Source: Verrucomicrobiota bacterium
Lineage (GTDB): Bacteria > Verrucomicrobiota > Verrucomicrobiia > Opitutales > Intestinicryptomonadaceae
Assembly: GCA_003343565.1 (NCBI GenBank)
Contig: QALA01000061.1
Location: 1 to 35,707 of the forward strand
Length of the DNA stretch: 35,707 nt
Direction: 5' to 3'
Shown here: positions 1-8,797 of the stretch, piece by piece
Numbering within the stretch: the stretch's first letter is position 1
Layout: the number at the start of each line of letters is the position of its first letter
The notes under the pieces: generated by a model
Database searches by the model: none
What the model was told of the DNA's origin: nothing
What the model saw: only the letters and a program-made list of their open reading frames with translations
Translations under genes and position numbers: made by a program

Positions 1-636
1 CATTATGTCCCGCACAAGCGCGCCTTTGGGCGCAAGCAGAATCGAGCGCATGGAAAGCACCCCCTCCAACTCGCCCTCCTTGCTCACCACGTACAGGTAG
101 TAGATATTTTCAAACTCGTCGCGCATCTTCCGGATTTGCGCTATCGCCTCCTCGACGCTGATGTCGCGCGGGAGGGTTGCCACGTGCGGATTCATTATCG
201 CGCCGGCCGTATCCTCAGGATATTCGAGCAGCTCGCGCACGTCGGAGGCCCCCTCCGGATCCATGCCTCCCAAAAGCCTGTCCCTGTCCTCCTTTTCCAG
301 TTCCCTGACGATGTCGGCGGCGTCGTCGGGCTCCATTTCGTTGAGGACCGAAACCGCGCGGTGCTCGCGCATCTCCGAAACGAGCTCGGCCGAAACGTCC
401 GGATCCATCTCCGATACGATGGCCGAGACCTCCTCCGAATTGAACCGCCTTAGTATGTCGCGCTGGGTATCGACGTCCAGCCTCTCAAGGAACACCGACA
501 ACACGTGGTGGCTGGTTTCCGACAGCTTCTTGTTGTCGATTTTGTCAAGCTCGCCCGCCTCGGCCAGCACTACGAGTTCGTAGAGCGAATATCCGCGTTC
601 GGGCTTTGATTCCAAGATGTCGTCGTCGTTCGGCAT
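1..636 (-). CDS. mgtE: Magnesium transporter MgtE, N-terminal part (cut by window edge)
   Basis: The first 212 codons of a minus-strand gene whose 3' part lies left of the window. The reading begins MPNDDDILESKPERG. It shows the superhelical MgtE_N domain (residues about 15-125), with acidic repeats such as NSEEVSAIVSEMDPD and EMEPDDAADIVRELE. A first CBS domain follows from about residue 130 (DTAGAIMNPHVATLPRD) and ends at the edge in VRDIM. In the family, these cytosolic domains sense Mg2+ and gate a five-helix inner-membrane Mg2+ channel, which is not visible here. The start ATG at 634-636 is the first in frame and fits the usual family length. The nuclease gene upstream lies on the same strand, 277 bases away, so co-transcription is possible but not shown. 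Confidence 0.93.
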   Translation of the reverse strand, partial: MPNDDDILESKPERGYSLYELVVLAEAGELDKIDNKKLSETSHHVLSVFLERLDVDTQRDILRRFNSEEVSAIVSEMDPDVSAELVSEMREHRAVSVLNEMEPDDAADIVRELEKEDRDRLLGGMDPEGASDVRELLEYPEDTAGAIMNPHVATLPRDISVEEAIAQIRKMRDEFENIYYLYVVSKEGELEGVLSMRSILLAPKGALVRDIM

Positions 637-913
637 GACAATTTTTTTTCATCTTCCAAATTTTTGGCGCCGTATTCAAGTTTTTTCAAGGTTGCAACCC
701 AAACATTTTGCCCAGACTTCGCCGCGATAAACCCCGCTTTTGCGCCGGCGCCAGCCGCCTCGGCGCAAAACGAAACACCCCCCGCGCCAAAGCCGCAACA
801 AAGCGCGCCCGACGCACATACTGCCGGAATTATTTGTATTCCGCCTTTCCCCCGCACAAACTGGAATCTTGCGCCAATCGCGCCTATTCCGCAAAACCGA
901 TTCCGCAAAGCGG

Positions 914-1534
914 CTATTCCCCGCCGTCTTCAGTTAAACCGCCGTTCCCGGCGCGGCGCGCCGTGCGCTTGAGCTTTTTTTTGAGCCTTTTGGAAATCAG
1001 TCTGGCCCGCGGAAGCGCGGAGCCTATTTCAAGCGCAAGGGCGTCCAACCCGCGAAACGGATTCGACTTCTTCCACTCCTCGGCGTTTTTGCGGCGGCTT
1101 ATTCCGGCGGCGGCCTCCAATCCGACAGACGCGGACGCGGTCATCGCAAAGAGCTCGTCGGGCGAAACCGAAAACGCCCCGAAACTGCGCGAGGTCAGGC
1201 TCAACATGCCGTCCCGCGTGGCCACCGCAATTTCGCCCGGATTCTTCGACACCGCGCAAAGGCTCTCAATCAGCTCGTCGGCCGTCATGTCGGACGGAGT
1301 GAAAACTTCGGAAAACGTCGGGCATTCCGACGGGCGCTCTATCGAGATGTCGTCGCCGCGCCCGTCATAGACTATTGTGAGGCGCGCCCCGAAAAAATCG
1401 TGAATCGGCGCGAGCTTGCGGCACAGTTCGGCGCGGGCCGCCTGCCAGCCTCCGGATTCCAAAATGCCCCTCAGCTGCGAATGGGAATGAATCGCGTTCC
1501 AGCCGTCCACAAGCAGATGTTTAAACGACACCAT
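914..1534 (-). CDS. NYN/PIN-like nuclease domain protein (YacP-like)
   Basis: A 206-residue protein. The N-terminus, MVSFKHLLVDGWNAIHS, is the hallmark first strand of the NYN/YacP family, with the acidic residue of DGWN predicted to bind metal. Further acidic positions follow in IVYDGRGDD and in TPSDMTADELIE, and IAVATRDGM matches the late strand carrying the last metal ligand. In Bacillus the YacP homologue Rae1 is a ribosome-associated RNase; that role is known for the family and not shown here. The C-terminal third is basic (KRLKKKLKRTARR). The ATG at 1534 was chosen over an upstream in-frame TTG at 1606 because the domain begins directly at it. No clear Shine-Dalgarno sequence precedes it. 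Two strong hairpins lie just upstream (see findings). Confidence 0.8.
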   Translation of the reverse strand: MVSFKHLLVDGWNAIHSHSQLRGILESGGWQAARAELCRKLAPIHDFFGARLTIVYDGRGDDISIERPSECPTFSEVFTPSDMTADELIESLCAVSKNPGEIAVATRDGMLSLTSRSFGAFSVSPDELFAMTASASVGLEAAAGISRRKNAEEWKKSNPFRGLDALALEIGSALPRARLISKRLKKKLKRTARRAGNGGLTEDGGE

Positions 1535-2397
1535 TTGCGGCCATGTTTTATTTTGGGAGAGTTTTTTCAAGTTCAATCTGCCGATGCCCGAAATATGGCC
1601 CTGCAAAAAAATATTTCGGGAAATAGCGAAGCATTCTTTAAACAGATTGCGGCGAATCGGGGAAGCAGACCCGATTTTGAAAATACTTTTTTATCCGCGC
1701 TCTAAAATAAGGCGGACGGGGCTGAAAGCGATGTCCGGAACAAAATTAGGGGCGTTTTTTCGGGTATGGAGAATTTCGCGGAACAACAGCACATTGCGCG
1801 GCGGGATACTCATAAAATTTTTCCGCGCGCGGCCGCAAAAACTGTCTGCTCTTTCAGCAAACCGTTGCAAGCCCGTCGTAAATCCAATGCCAATCCAAGA
1901 ATTAATAATTTTCCGCTGAAAATCACCGTGTATAGACGAATTTTACAAATACCGATTATTCTTTGTAAAAATAAAACTTCGCGGCGCACCGCTAATTAAT
2001 ACTGCCGAGACGAAAATTTATATAAATACTTCAAAAACCCGCGACGCGCTCCATACCCTCCAAACGCTTTTTTCGCGCGTCCCCTCCCGCACAGCATTCA
2101 ACGAGCGCGTTCAAGGAACGCGCAATCATGCCCCCCCCCGCGCGGCCGCACCGCCTATCTGCGACGCGCCGCGCCTTAAAAAAACAGGCGTTAAAAAACG
2201 GTCTTTCGGCAAGGCCGAGCGAAAGTTAATATTCTGCCGCATTCGCGGGATAACACAGATTTATCCCTTACAAAATAAAATTTCGCCGCGCGCCGTTAGC
2301 GTCGCCGCGCGCAATGTGCGAAAACGGACAAATTCCGAAAATTTCAGGCGTTTTTTTGTGGAACACTTCCCGCTCAATATCGTATAAAGCGTGCCGA
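1535..2397. other. Gene-free divergent intergenic region with inverted repeats
   Basis: About 860 bases lie between two divergent genes. Open frames here have no protein-like composition. The region holds a perfect 10-bp inverted repeat at 1587-1596/1611-1620, a 7-bp AATCGGG/CCCGATT pair at 1655-1676, a 9-bp inverted repeat with centres 21 bases apart at 1941-1970, and a perfect 8-bp hairpin at 2105-2123. Bases 1895-2035 are clearly AT-rich and are the likely promoter zone for both neighbours. No tRNA or known small RNA was recognised. Confidence 0.6.
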
Positions 2398-3279
2398 ATG
2401 AGAGAAATTTCCACAGATCCGGCCTTCATCGCGCTGGTGTTCCTCTTTGCGGCATGCCTGGCAATAAGCGCGTTTAACAGGCGCGCGATTCCGCTGGCGT
2501 GGCTGAGTCTCGTCGGCAGGTGGGCGCGCTGCGGACTCTTTTGCGTCGCCGCAGCACTCGTGCTCGCAAACTTTCTGCCCGAACACCCATTCCCCATCTT
2601 GCTGGCATGCGGGCTGGCCGTTTTCTTCCTGCTTGAAACTCTGCTGTACTGGATGCGAATATCCGTCTTCAACAGCGACGAATACTCCGAATGCAGGCGA
2701 TTTCGGGAATGCGAAAACGCGTGGCGTCCGGAACCGGAACTGATAAGGCTCAAAGGCGAAATACAGTCGCGGGGATTCAGAAGGGTCGGATCCGCAAAGT
2801 GTTCCTACGGCGGCGAAGATTTGGTTTTGGCGACGCTGTTTGAATCCGAATCTCCCGGAACGCTTCTGACTGTCGCATTCGTGCCCTACGGCGACATATG
2901 GCGCTGCTGCTGCTCCGCCGAGAGCGCGGCGCAAGACGGAACCGTCGTTTACACAGAAGCCTCCCAAGCGCCGTTCGGCCTCGAATATCCGAAAAAATAT
3001 TCCGCGCGACGCCTTCCCCTGGTGTCGTCACCGCTGAAGCTTCTGGACGCCCACGCCGAAAGGCTTGCGCAATTCGGCGCGATTGCGACGCCCGAAGTGT
3101 CAACCGCAACGGAATTTCTAAACGCGCGCAACTTGGAAATAGAGAGATGCAACAGGCTCGCCGGTCTGATAAACCCGCCGTCCGACATGGAATTCGACGG
3201 CTATTTAAGCGCAAACGGAAAATTCCTCGTCTGGATAGACACTATAAAAATCAATTTTTTCCCGTTTCTCGTCCGCTGA
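2398..3279 (+). CDS. Membrane-anchored protein of unknown function
   Basis: A 293-residue protein that I do not recognise. The chosen start, MREISTDPAFIALVF, places a hydrophobic helix at residues 8-24; two more follow at about 38-57 and 63-80 (ILLACGLAVFFLLETLLYW). The remaining 200 residues are soluble and mixed alpha/beta, with no catalytic motif that I can name. The open frame extends 28 codons upstream, but that stretch is not protein-like. The 3' end overlaps the end of lpxK on the other strand by 29 bases. This convergent overlap explains why there is no terminator between them and may allow mutual antisense reading. Base composition matches the neighbouring genes, so there is no sign of transfer. 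Confidence 0.7.
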   Translation: MREISTDPAFIALVFLFAACLAISAFNRRAIPLAWLSLVGRWARCGLFCVAAALVLANFLPEHPFPILLACGLAVFFLLETLLYWMRISVFNSDEYSECRRFRECENAWRPEPELIRLKGEIQSRGFRRVGSAKCSYGGEDLVLATLFESESPGTLLTVAFVPYGDIWRCCCSAESAAQDGTVVYTEASQAPFGLEYPKKYSARRLPLVSSPLKLLDAHAERLAQFGAIATPEVSTATEFLNARNLEIERCNRLAGLINPPSDMEFDGYLSANGKFLVWIDTIKINFFPFLVR

Positions 3280-4558
3280 CGCCGCCCGCGCGCTCCCCGG
3301 ATTCCCCCCCGCCGGAATCCTCGCCGACGGTTTCTGTTTCGTCCGCATCGCCCGCTTCGTCCGCCCTCCTCTTTGGAAAGCAGATTTTCTCCACCGCAGA
3401 TTCAAAGTCGTCGATGCCCTTTAGTATCTCTATCTCAAGGCGCAGGTAGTACAGCGGAAGGGCCGCCGGATACGACGGGTCTATCCTCACCGCGTCCTTC
3501 TCCGTGACGACCACGAACTCCGCGCCGTGGCGCTGGGCCGACCAGAAAAACGCGTTCAGCTCGTGAACGTCGAAGCGGTGGTGGTCGAGAAATCTCTTTT
3601 TTAGGACGATATCCGCCCCGCCCCGCGACAAAAACCGCTCAAAGCTCTCCGGAACGGCTATCGCGGAAAAACAGGCGACTTTCGCCCCGTCAAGCTTGCC
3701 TAATTCCTCGCGCTCTCCGGTGGAAAAATTCACAAGGCACTCCGGCTTGTGTGCGCACTCTATTATTTCCGCCGTGGGATTGTGCGTGCGTATCAGACGC
3801 TCCAATTCCGGATCCTCTCCCCCGTCCGACTTCGTGAGAAATATGTAGGAGGCCCTCTTGAGGTGCGCTATGGGCTCGCGCAATATTCCGCGCGGCAGCA
3901 GGCGCGAATTGCCGAACGGATTGGTCTTGTCCACCAGCAGAAGCTGAAGCTGCCCCTTCAGGGGAAGGTATTGAAAGCCGTCGTCAAGTATCAGCGTATC
4001 GACGCCGAACTCGGTAAGGGCGTAGTGCCCGGCCCTCACCCTGTTTTTGTCGACCAAAACGATTACGCCGGGAAGGTTTTTAGCCAGCATGTACGGCTCG
4101 TCGCCGGCATGTTCGGAATCGAGAAGTATGTTTTTGCCGTCGGAGACCACGCGCGGCTTTGGAGATTCGCCGTGGGTTATCCAGCGAAAAAACTTTCCGA
4201 AGGCCGAATCCGACTTGCTCTTGTAGCCCCGGCTCAATATCGCCACTTTCCTGCCGCGCTCGGAAAGCGAACGGGCAAACTTTTCGACAATCGGCGTTTT
4301 TCCCGTTCCGCCCACGGTCAGGTTCCCGACCACAACCACGAGACAGCCGAGGGGGGCATCGCGCATTATGCGCTTGTTGTACAGCCAGTAGCGAATCCGC
4401 GCGACCGCCTCAAAAACGTAGGATAGAGCGCACAAAAAGGCGGCGTACACCGACACCCAAAAACCTTCGCGCCTGTCGTAAATCACGTCCGCAGTAAGGT
4501 GGACAATGCTCTCGCCAAGCTTGCCTATCCTGTATTTTACTGACTCAAAAAAATTCAC
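3251..4558 (-). CDS. lpxK: Tetraacyldisaccharide 4'-kinase LpxK
   Basis: An inner-membrane-bound kinase of lipid A synthesis that phosphorylates the 4'-position of the tetraacyldisaccharide precursor, giving lipid IVA. With the GTG start at 4558 the protein has 435 residues. One N-terminal membrane helix lies at about residues 34-53, and the P-loop GNLTVGGTGKTP lies at 78-89. Downstream are the conserved KVAILSRGYKSK, GDEPYMLA, LILDDGFQ and VVTEKDAVR segments. No ATG occurs upstream of the P-loop at a sensible distance. The GTG gives the N-terminal length usual in related bacteria, while an open frame continues to a TTG at 4657. The last 40 or so residues form an acidic, glycine-rich tail beyond the usual LpxK end. 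The gene indicates a lipid A outer membrane. Confidence 0.93.
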   Translation of the reverse strand: MNFFESVKYRIGKLGESIVHLTADVIYDRREGFWVSVYAAFLCALSYVFEAVARIRYWLYNKRIMRDAPLGCLVVVVGNLTVGGTGKTPIVEKFARSLSERGRKVAILSRGYKSKSDSAFGKFFRWITHGESPKPRVVSDGKNILLDSEHAGDEPYMLAKNLPGVIVLVDKNRVRAGHYALTEFGVDTLILDDGFQYLPLKGQLQLLLVDKTNPFGNSRLLPRGILREPIAHLKRASYIFLTKSDGGEDPELERLIRTHNPTAEIIECAHKPECLVNFSTGEREELGKLDGAKVACFSAIAVPESFERFLSRGGADIVLKKRFLDHHRFDVHELNAFFWSAQRHGAEFVVVTEKDAVRIDPSYPAALPLYYLRLEIEILKGIDDFESAVEKICFPKRRADEAGDADETETVGEDSGGGESGERAGGVSGRETGKN

Positions 4559-4920
4559 CCTCTTTATTTTTAAACATTCTTTTATAGCAGGGGACAAAAA
4601 AAATTCCACACTTTTATTATCGGGATTTCCCCCAAAATATCCCCGCAAATTTTGCAACTAACCCCCGCGCAACAGGCGCATTGCGGGCGCGGACAAGAAC
4701 TGCCCCGCCGACTTGGCGCCTCCCGAATTTTGCGGCGTTTTTTATACCTTGCGCCAACCCCGCAAAACCGGCATGCCGAAAAACGCGGCTTCAAAAAGGC
4801 GGGCGGCATTGGGAAAATTCGCCCCATTTTTTCGGCAATCTTCGGCCCAACTTCCGCGGAAACATTGCAGTCTCTTAACGCTGCGCCGCCTTTGCCGCCG
4901 TATTGCCTCCGAACCGCAAG

Positions 4921-4958
4921 GAAAAACGCCCGACAAAATTTACAAACATCAAAAAACG
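4921..4958. repeat. Direct repeat copy 1 (AAAATTTACAAACATC element)
   Basis: This copy shares the core CGCCCGAYAAAATTTACAAA, continuing through CATCAAAAAA, with the copy at 5165-5203. They differ by one substitution and short A-run indels. Same orientation, 244 bases apart, both intergenic. No coding frame or transposase is associated. Confidence 0.7.
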
Positions 4959-5164
4959 CTCCAAATCCCGATTTGTCTTAACAAAGTCCGCGGAAGGCGT
5001 TTCCAAACAAATCCGCAATCCGCACCCCCCCGCCGCAATTTCCATTTAAAAACTCAAAAATTTTTCCGCCGTCTCCCGCAATATCCCGTTTGCAATCCCG
5101 CATAACTCATCGCCGAAAGCCAAAAAAGCGAAAGTCGAAAAAAAACAAGCCGCCGCAATGGGCG

Positions 5165-5203
5165 GAAAACGCCCGATAAAATTTACAAACATCAAAAAAA
5201 GCG
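5165..5203. repeat. Direct repeat copy 2 (AAAATTTACAAACATC element)
   Basis: The second copy of the element at 4921-4958, with T instead of C in CGCCCGAT and one extra A in the final A-run. It lies just downstream of the 3' end of the minus-strand TPR-like gene, so it would be in that gene's 3' untranslated region if transcription continues. Confidence 0.7.
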
Positions 5204-5257
5204 AACTTTCACTCCGCGCCCGCGAAAGAGGGGCGCGGGCGAGCTGCGAGGCGAAAA

Positions 5258-7171
5258 CTACTCTATTGAATTTAACAAAGCGTCGTCGGCCTCGTTATCC
5301 ATAAAGCGGTCGCCGCTCCCGGAAGCCGGAGCCGAAAGCGGCTTGACCGGCGCGTTGCGCGTGACCTCCGCCGCTGCGGCTTCTGCCGCATCGGACATTT
5401 CGGCCTCCCGCCTGGCGCGCTTTTTGTTTTCGGCGTTCAATTTTTCGCTGTCTTTGCGCGCCTTTTCAAGGGCTATCTCCCTTTCGAGCGAGTCGGCTTC
5501 GCGCAGAAGCTTGTTCTGCTGCGCGCGCATATTCCTCGAAAGCGCAATGCTGCTTTCGCGCCGCATTATGGCCTCGTAAGACGTCAGCGCCTTTTCCGCC
5601 GTGTCTATGGCCTTGGCCTCGTAAAGCTCCTTGACTATCGGCTCCACCAAATTTGTGAACGGGTCCACGCGCATGGACTGCCATGAGCCGCGGCACAACT
5701 CGCAAAAGCGCGGCAACATCGCCTCCGGATTGTCGGGATTATCCGCCATTATAGCCCTCAACTCCTCCGTGTAAACCTGCATTCCGTATTCGTAATCCGC
5801 GCGGAGGGCCGGACGGAGATTGTTCCAGAAAAACGCGTCGGACTCCTGCTTTTTGAGAGCCAGCTCCAAGTTTTCCCGCCGCTCCACAAGCACGTCTATA
5901 TATTTGAGCGGATAGGGCTTGAACGCGTTTATCTTCGCGCGCCATATCCCGTCGATTTCATCGACGGAGGCCCCTCGCCTGGCCCGTATGGCAATCAGCG
6001 CGTTGTATGCCGAAGTGTTGAGCGGATCAGACGCCACTGCGCGCTTTGCGCACATCTCGGAAAGATTCAAATCCCCCTCGTCGTAGGCGATTTTTGATAT
6101 GTGGGTCAGCACCCTGCTCTCCGCCCCGACCCCGTTTATGAAACCGCGCCTATTCAGCCGCTCGATGTCCGAATTGGTGAGAAGCGCCCACGTCTGCGGA
6201 TTGTAGGCCTTGCCGCTTGCGACGCGCGCCGGGGGTATTTTGCCGAAAACCGACTTCCACACGCCCGGCTTCCACATGTACACAACCCACAAGTCGCTCT
6301 TTTTGGAACCTCCCATATAACAGATTGCGGGAATCAGGTTGGCCTGCGCGAAGCGAAAGCCGTAGTAGGACTTGTCCTCCGGCAAGCCGCCGTACTTCAT
6401 TATGTTGGCCGGCGTGTACGCAATCTCGCCGTTCCACGGCAGAGTTTCGTTCTTTTTTATGCGCGACCGATCCGTGCGTATGAGGGTTTGGAAACGCTCC
6501 ACATACGTGGAGCGGACGCCGTCCCTCCTGAGCGAGCGAAGCTCGTCTATCGGGCCGAACATGCCGGCAATCCAGACGAGCTCGCACACGGCAAGCTTGT
6601 TCAAGTCGAACGGGGACGACGCCGCGGCCGCGTATATCAAAACCTCCTGCGGGGAGTCCATTATCGACGGAGTATCCGGAAGGCCGAAGTTCGTGCATTC
6701 GGCAGGCGGTATGGCGTCGTAAACCAGCGAGACCGCAAGAGCCAGCGACAGATGGCGCTCGAACTCCTTTGGACAATTGTAGGCCAATTCCTCAAGGATT
6801 ATTCCGGCCTTGTCGAGGTAGTCTTCGGGAAGCACGCTCTCGTAGAAATCGAAAAACGAAGTCAGATTCGACAGAATCAGCCTCTTGAACTTCATCGGAA
6901 GATTGGGCGAATAGTTCAGGAAGAACTCCGCCGCGTAGTGCGTGTAAAGCCACGAGGCAGTCTCGTCAATCTTTCCGTTTCTGACGGCGTCGAACGCCTT
7001 GAGCTTGGAGAGCTTTGAAATCTCCCTCCACGCGTCAGGCGAATCCGAGAGTCTCTCAAGCGCGGACTCCTCCAAAGGACACTTTACCGCGAACTCCGCC
7101 GCCCCAAGCGAATCGCATGCCGGCGCCAATACGGCCGCCGCGCAAATCAAAGTTCCCAAAAACCCCTTCAT
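5258..7171 (-). CDS. Large exported TPR-like protein of unknown function
   Basis: A 637-residue protein. A signal peptide is evident (MKGFLGTLICAAAVLAPACDSLG, probable cleavage near residue 24), so it is exported to the periplasm or envelope. The body is helical. A TPR-like pair, GDLNLSEMCAKRAVASDPLNTSAYNALIAIRARRG, lies around residues 365-400. A long charged coiled coil covers about 540-605 (ADSLEREIALEKARKDSEK and onward), followed by a low-complexity Ala/Pro/Ser stretch and an acidic end. No catalytic motif is recognised. The start ATG directly precedes the signal peptide. It follows dctM on the same strand after a 336-base gap, so it is probably a separate unit. It could be an envelope scaffold or assembly factor, but nothing in the sequence decides this. 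Confidence 0.75.
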   Translation of the reverse strand: MKGFLGTLICAAAVLAPACDSLGAAEFAVKCPLEESALERLSDSPDAWREISKLSKLKAFDAVRNGKIDETASWLYTHYAAEFFLNYSPNLPMKFKRLILSNLTSFFDFYESVLPEDYLDKAGIILEELAYNCPKEFERHLSLALAVSLVYDAIPPAECTNFGLPDTPSIMDSPQEVLIYAAAASSPFDLNKLAVCELVWIAGMFGPIDELRSLRRDGVRSTYVERFQTLIRTDRSRIKKNETLPWNGEIAYTPANIMKYGGLPEDKSYYGFRFAQANLIPAICYMGGSKKSDLWVVYMWKPGVWKSVFGKIPPARVASGKAYNPQTWALLTNSDIERLNRRGFINGVGAESRVLTHISKIAYDEGDLNLSEMCAKRAVASDPLNTSAYNALIAIRARRGASVDEIDGIWRAKINAFKPYPLKYIDVLVERRENLELALKKQESDAFFWNNLRPALRADYEYGMQVYTEELRAIMADNPDNPEAMLPRFCELCRGSWQSMRVDPFTNLVEPIVKELYEAKAIDTAEKALTSYEAIMRRESSIALSRNMRAQQNKLLREADSLEREIALEKARKDSEKLNAENKKRARREAEMSDAAEAAAAEVTRNAPVKPLSAPASGSGDRFMDNEADDALLNSIE

Positions 7172-7507
7172 TTTATTTATTCAAGATGATTCCACATTGC
7201 CGCTTTGTCAAGCCCGCCGTTCGACCTCTTGGCCAATCAATGCGGCCGGCCAATCGACCCCAATCAAACCGCGCGCGCCCGCAAACTGTCGACATCGGAA
7301 AATTTCGGGCAAAGAAAAGCGGCGGCCCCCAAACCGCGTCCGGCAATCGCGGCAAAAACAAAAAAGGAGACCGCCAATGCCGGCAATCCCCTTTCGTTTT
7401 GAAACCGTTGTCTTCCAACGCCCCCTTTGCCGCCGCATTTTCCGTGCGCGGATTTTTTTGGCGGGCGGGCGCGCTTTGGCTGGGCGCAACCTTTAGGCGC
7501 CGCGCCG
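7172..7507. other. Intergenic region between dctM and the TPR-like gene
   Basis: 336 bases. No strong terminator is visible after dctM. On the plus strand a 39-codon frame (7377-7496) follows a good AAGGAG sequence with 7-base spacing, but the peptide has no recognisable features (see findings). Otherwise nothing is seen. Confidence 0.5.
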
Positions 7508-8797
7508 TCAAAGCCCCGCAAACTTCGGAATCGCAAGCGATATTTCCGGAATGTACGTAATGAACATCAGCGCGATTATCATCGCAATAACGTAGCGCAC
7601 GAGGCTCGGCGTCACTCCCCCTATGTCGCTGTTGCCCACGCCGCAGCCGACGAACAGGCACGTGCCCACGGGCGGAGTGCACAGGCCTATCGAAAGGTTC
7701 GTTATCATGATTATCCCGAAGTGTATCGGATCCACCCCCAATTCGCGCACAATCGGCAGGAATATCGGCGTGAATATGAGCACCGCCGGAGTCATGTCCA
7801 TGAACATTCCGACAAACAAAAGTATCACGTTTATCGTCAGCAGAATCGCAATTTTGTTGTCGCCGAAAAACATCATCGCCTCCGCAATCTGCTGGGGCGC
7901 GTTGGACATCGTCATTATCCAGCTCATGGAGGTCGACGCGCCTATGATTATCATGACGACGCCGGTAGTCTTTGCGGCGTCGCAGAGTATGCCGAACATG
8001 TCGCGCAGCTTGATGTCGCGGTAAACGACAACCTCAAGGACAAACGCGTACGCCACGGATATGACCGCCGCCTCCGTAGCCGTGAATATGCCGCCCAAAA
8101 TTCCGCCGAGAACTATAAAAATCAATAGCAGGCTCAGGAACGCCTCCTTGAAGGTCTTGAGTATCAGTTTAAAGTCGAAGGAGCCTTCGGCCCTGATTTT
8201 GTTGCGCCGCGCCCAGAACAGGCTCACGGCCATAATGGAGAGCCCCAGCAGCACGCCCGGCAGTATGCCCGCCAAAAACAGCGCGCCGATTGAAACCCCG
8301 CCGACTGCGACGGAATACACAATCATGATATTGCTCGGAGGTATGAGCATTCCCGTAGTGGACGAGCATACCGTAAGCGCAATCGACAGGTTTTTCCCGT
8401 AGTCTCTCTTCTCCATCTGCGGAATCATGAACGAGCCTATCGAGCTAACCGCCGCCACCGCGCTGCCGGATATGGAGCCGAACATCATGCATGTCAGGGT
8501 GTTGACATACGCCAATCCCCCCGGAAACGGGCTGACTAAAGCGGACGCCAGCCTTATCAGCCTGATGGCCATCGCCCCGCGCCCCATAATCATTCCGGAG
8601 AGGACGAAAAACGGTATCGCAAGCAGGGCGAAGCTGTCCGCCCCCTGCGCCATGGAGGTCGCAACTATTTCCGTGGGATTCCCGCCCGCCGCAAATATCG
8701 CAATTCCAGAAGAAAGCGCGATTACGACCGCTATCGGCGCGGAGGAAAGCAGCAGCGCCACAAACGCCAGACACAATATTACAAACGTCGCGCTCAC
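7508..8797 (-). CDS. dctM: TRAP transporter large permease DctM
   Basis: A 429-residue inner-membrane subunit with about 12 hydrophobic segments, the normal DctM length and composition. In TRAP systems this subunit carries the Na+-coupled translocation path. Family signatures include IPFFVLSGMIMGRG near residue 62, the GSISGSAVAAVSSIGS loop near residue 110, LIPPSNIMIVYS near residue 152 and GLCTPPVGTCLFVG near residue 372. Its start overlaps the end of dctQ by 4 bases (ATGA type), implying translational coupling. Together with dctQ, dctP and the IclR gene it forms one minus-strand operon facing away from kduI-kduD. That context makes uronates or unsaturated uronates the likely substrate (inference). 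The two permeases are separate, not fused. Confidence 0.96.
   Translation of the reverse strand: MSATFVILCLAFVALLLSSAPIAVVIALSSGIAIFAAGGNPTEIVATSMAQGADSFALLAIPFFVLSGMIMGRGAMAIRLIRLASALVSPFPGGLAYVNTLTCMMFGSISGSAVAAVSSIGSFMIPQMEKRDYGKNLSIALTVCSSTTGMLIPPSNIMIVYSVAVGGVSIGALFLAGILPGVLLGLSIMAVSLFWARRNKIRAEGSFDFKLILKTFKEAFLSLLLIFIVLGGILGGIFTATEAAVISVAYAFVLEVVVYRDIKLRDMFGILCDAAKTTGVVMIIIGASTSMSWIMTMSNAPQQIAEAMMFFGDNKIAILLTINVILLFVGMFMDMTPAVLIFTPIFLPIVRELGVDPIHFGIIMITNLSIGLCTPPVGTCLFVGCGVGNSDIGGVTPSLVRYVIAMIIALMFITYIPEISLAIPKFAGL

Larger units (their letters stand above)
4559..5257. other. Gene-free intergenic region with a dispersed 38-bp repeat
   Basis: About 700 bases without a credible gene, between lpxK and the TPR-like gene; both neighbours are on the minus strand. 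The main visible structure is a near-identical pair of roughly 38-base elements at 4921-4958 and 5165-5203. A 7-bp hairpin (GCCCGCG/CGCGGGC, 5218-5240) lies just after the TPR-like gene in the reading direction of the minus strand, and a T-run follows it about 17 bases later. That could be a weak terminator. Confidence 0.55.

Noticed and set aside
1655..1676. GGGGAAGCAGACCC resembles part of the SRP RNA GGAAGCAG motif
   Set aside because: The matching 5' strand of the SRP helix and the tetraloop are absent; it is better explained as a simple inverted repeat.
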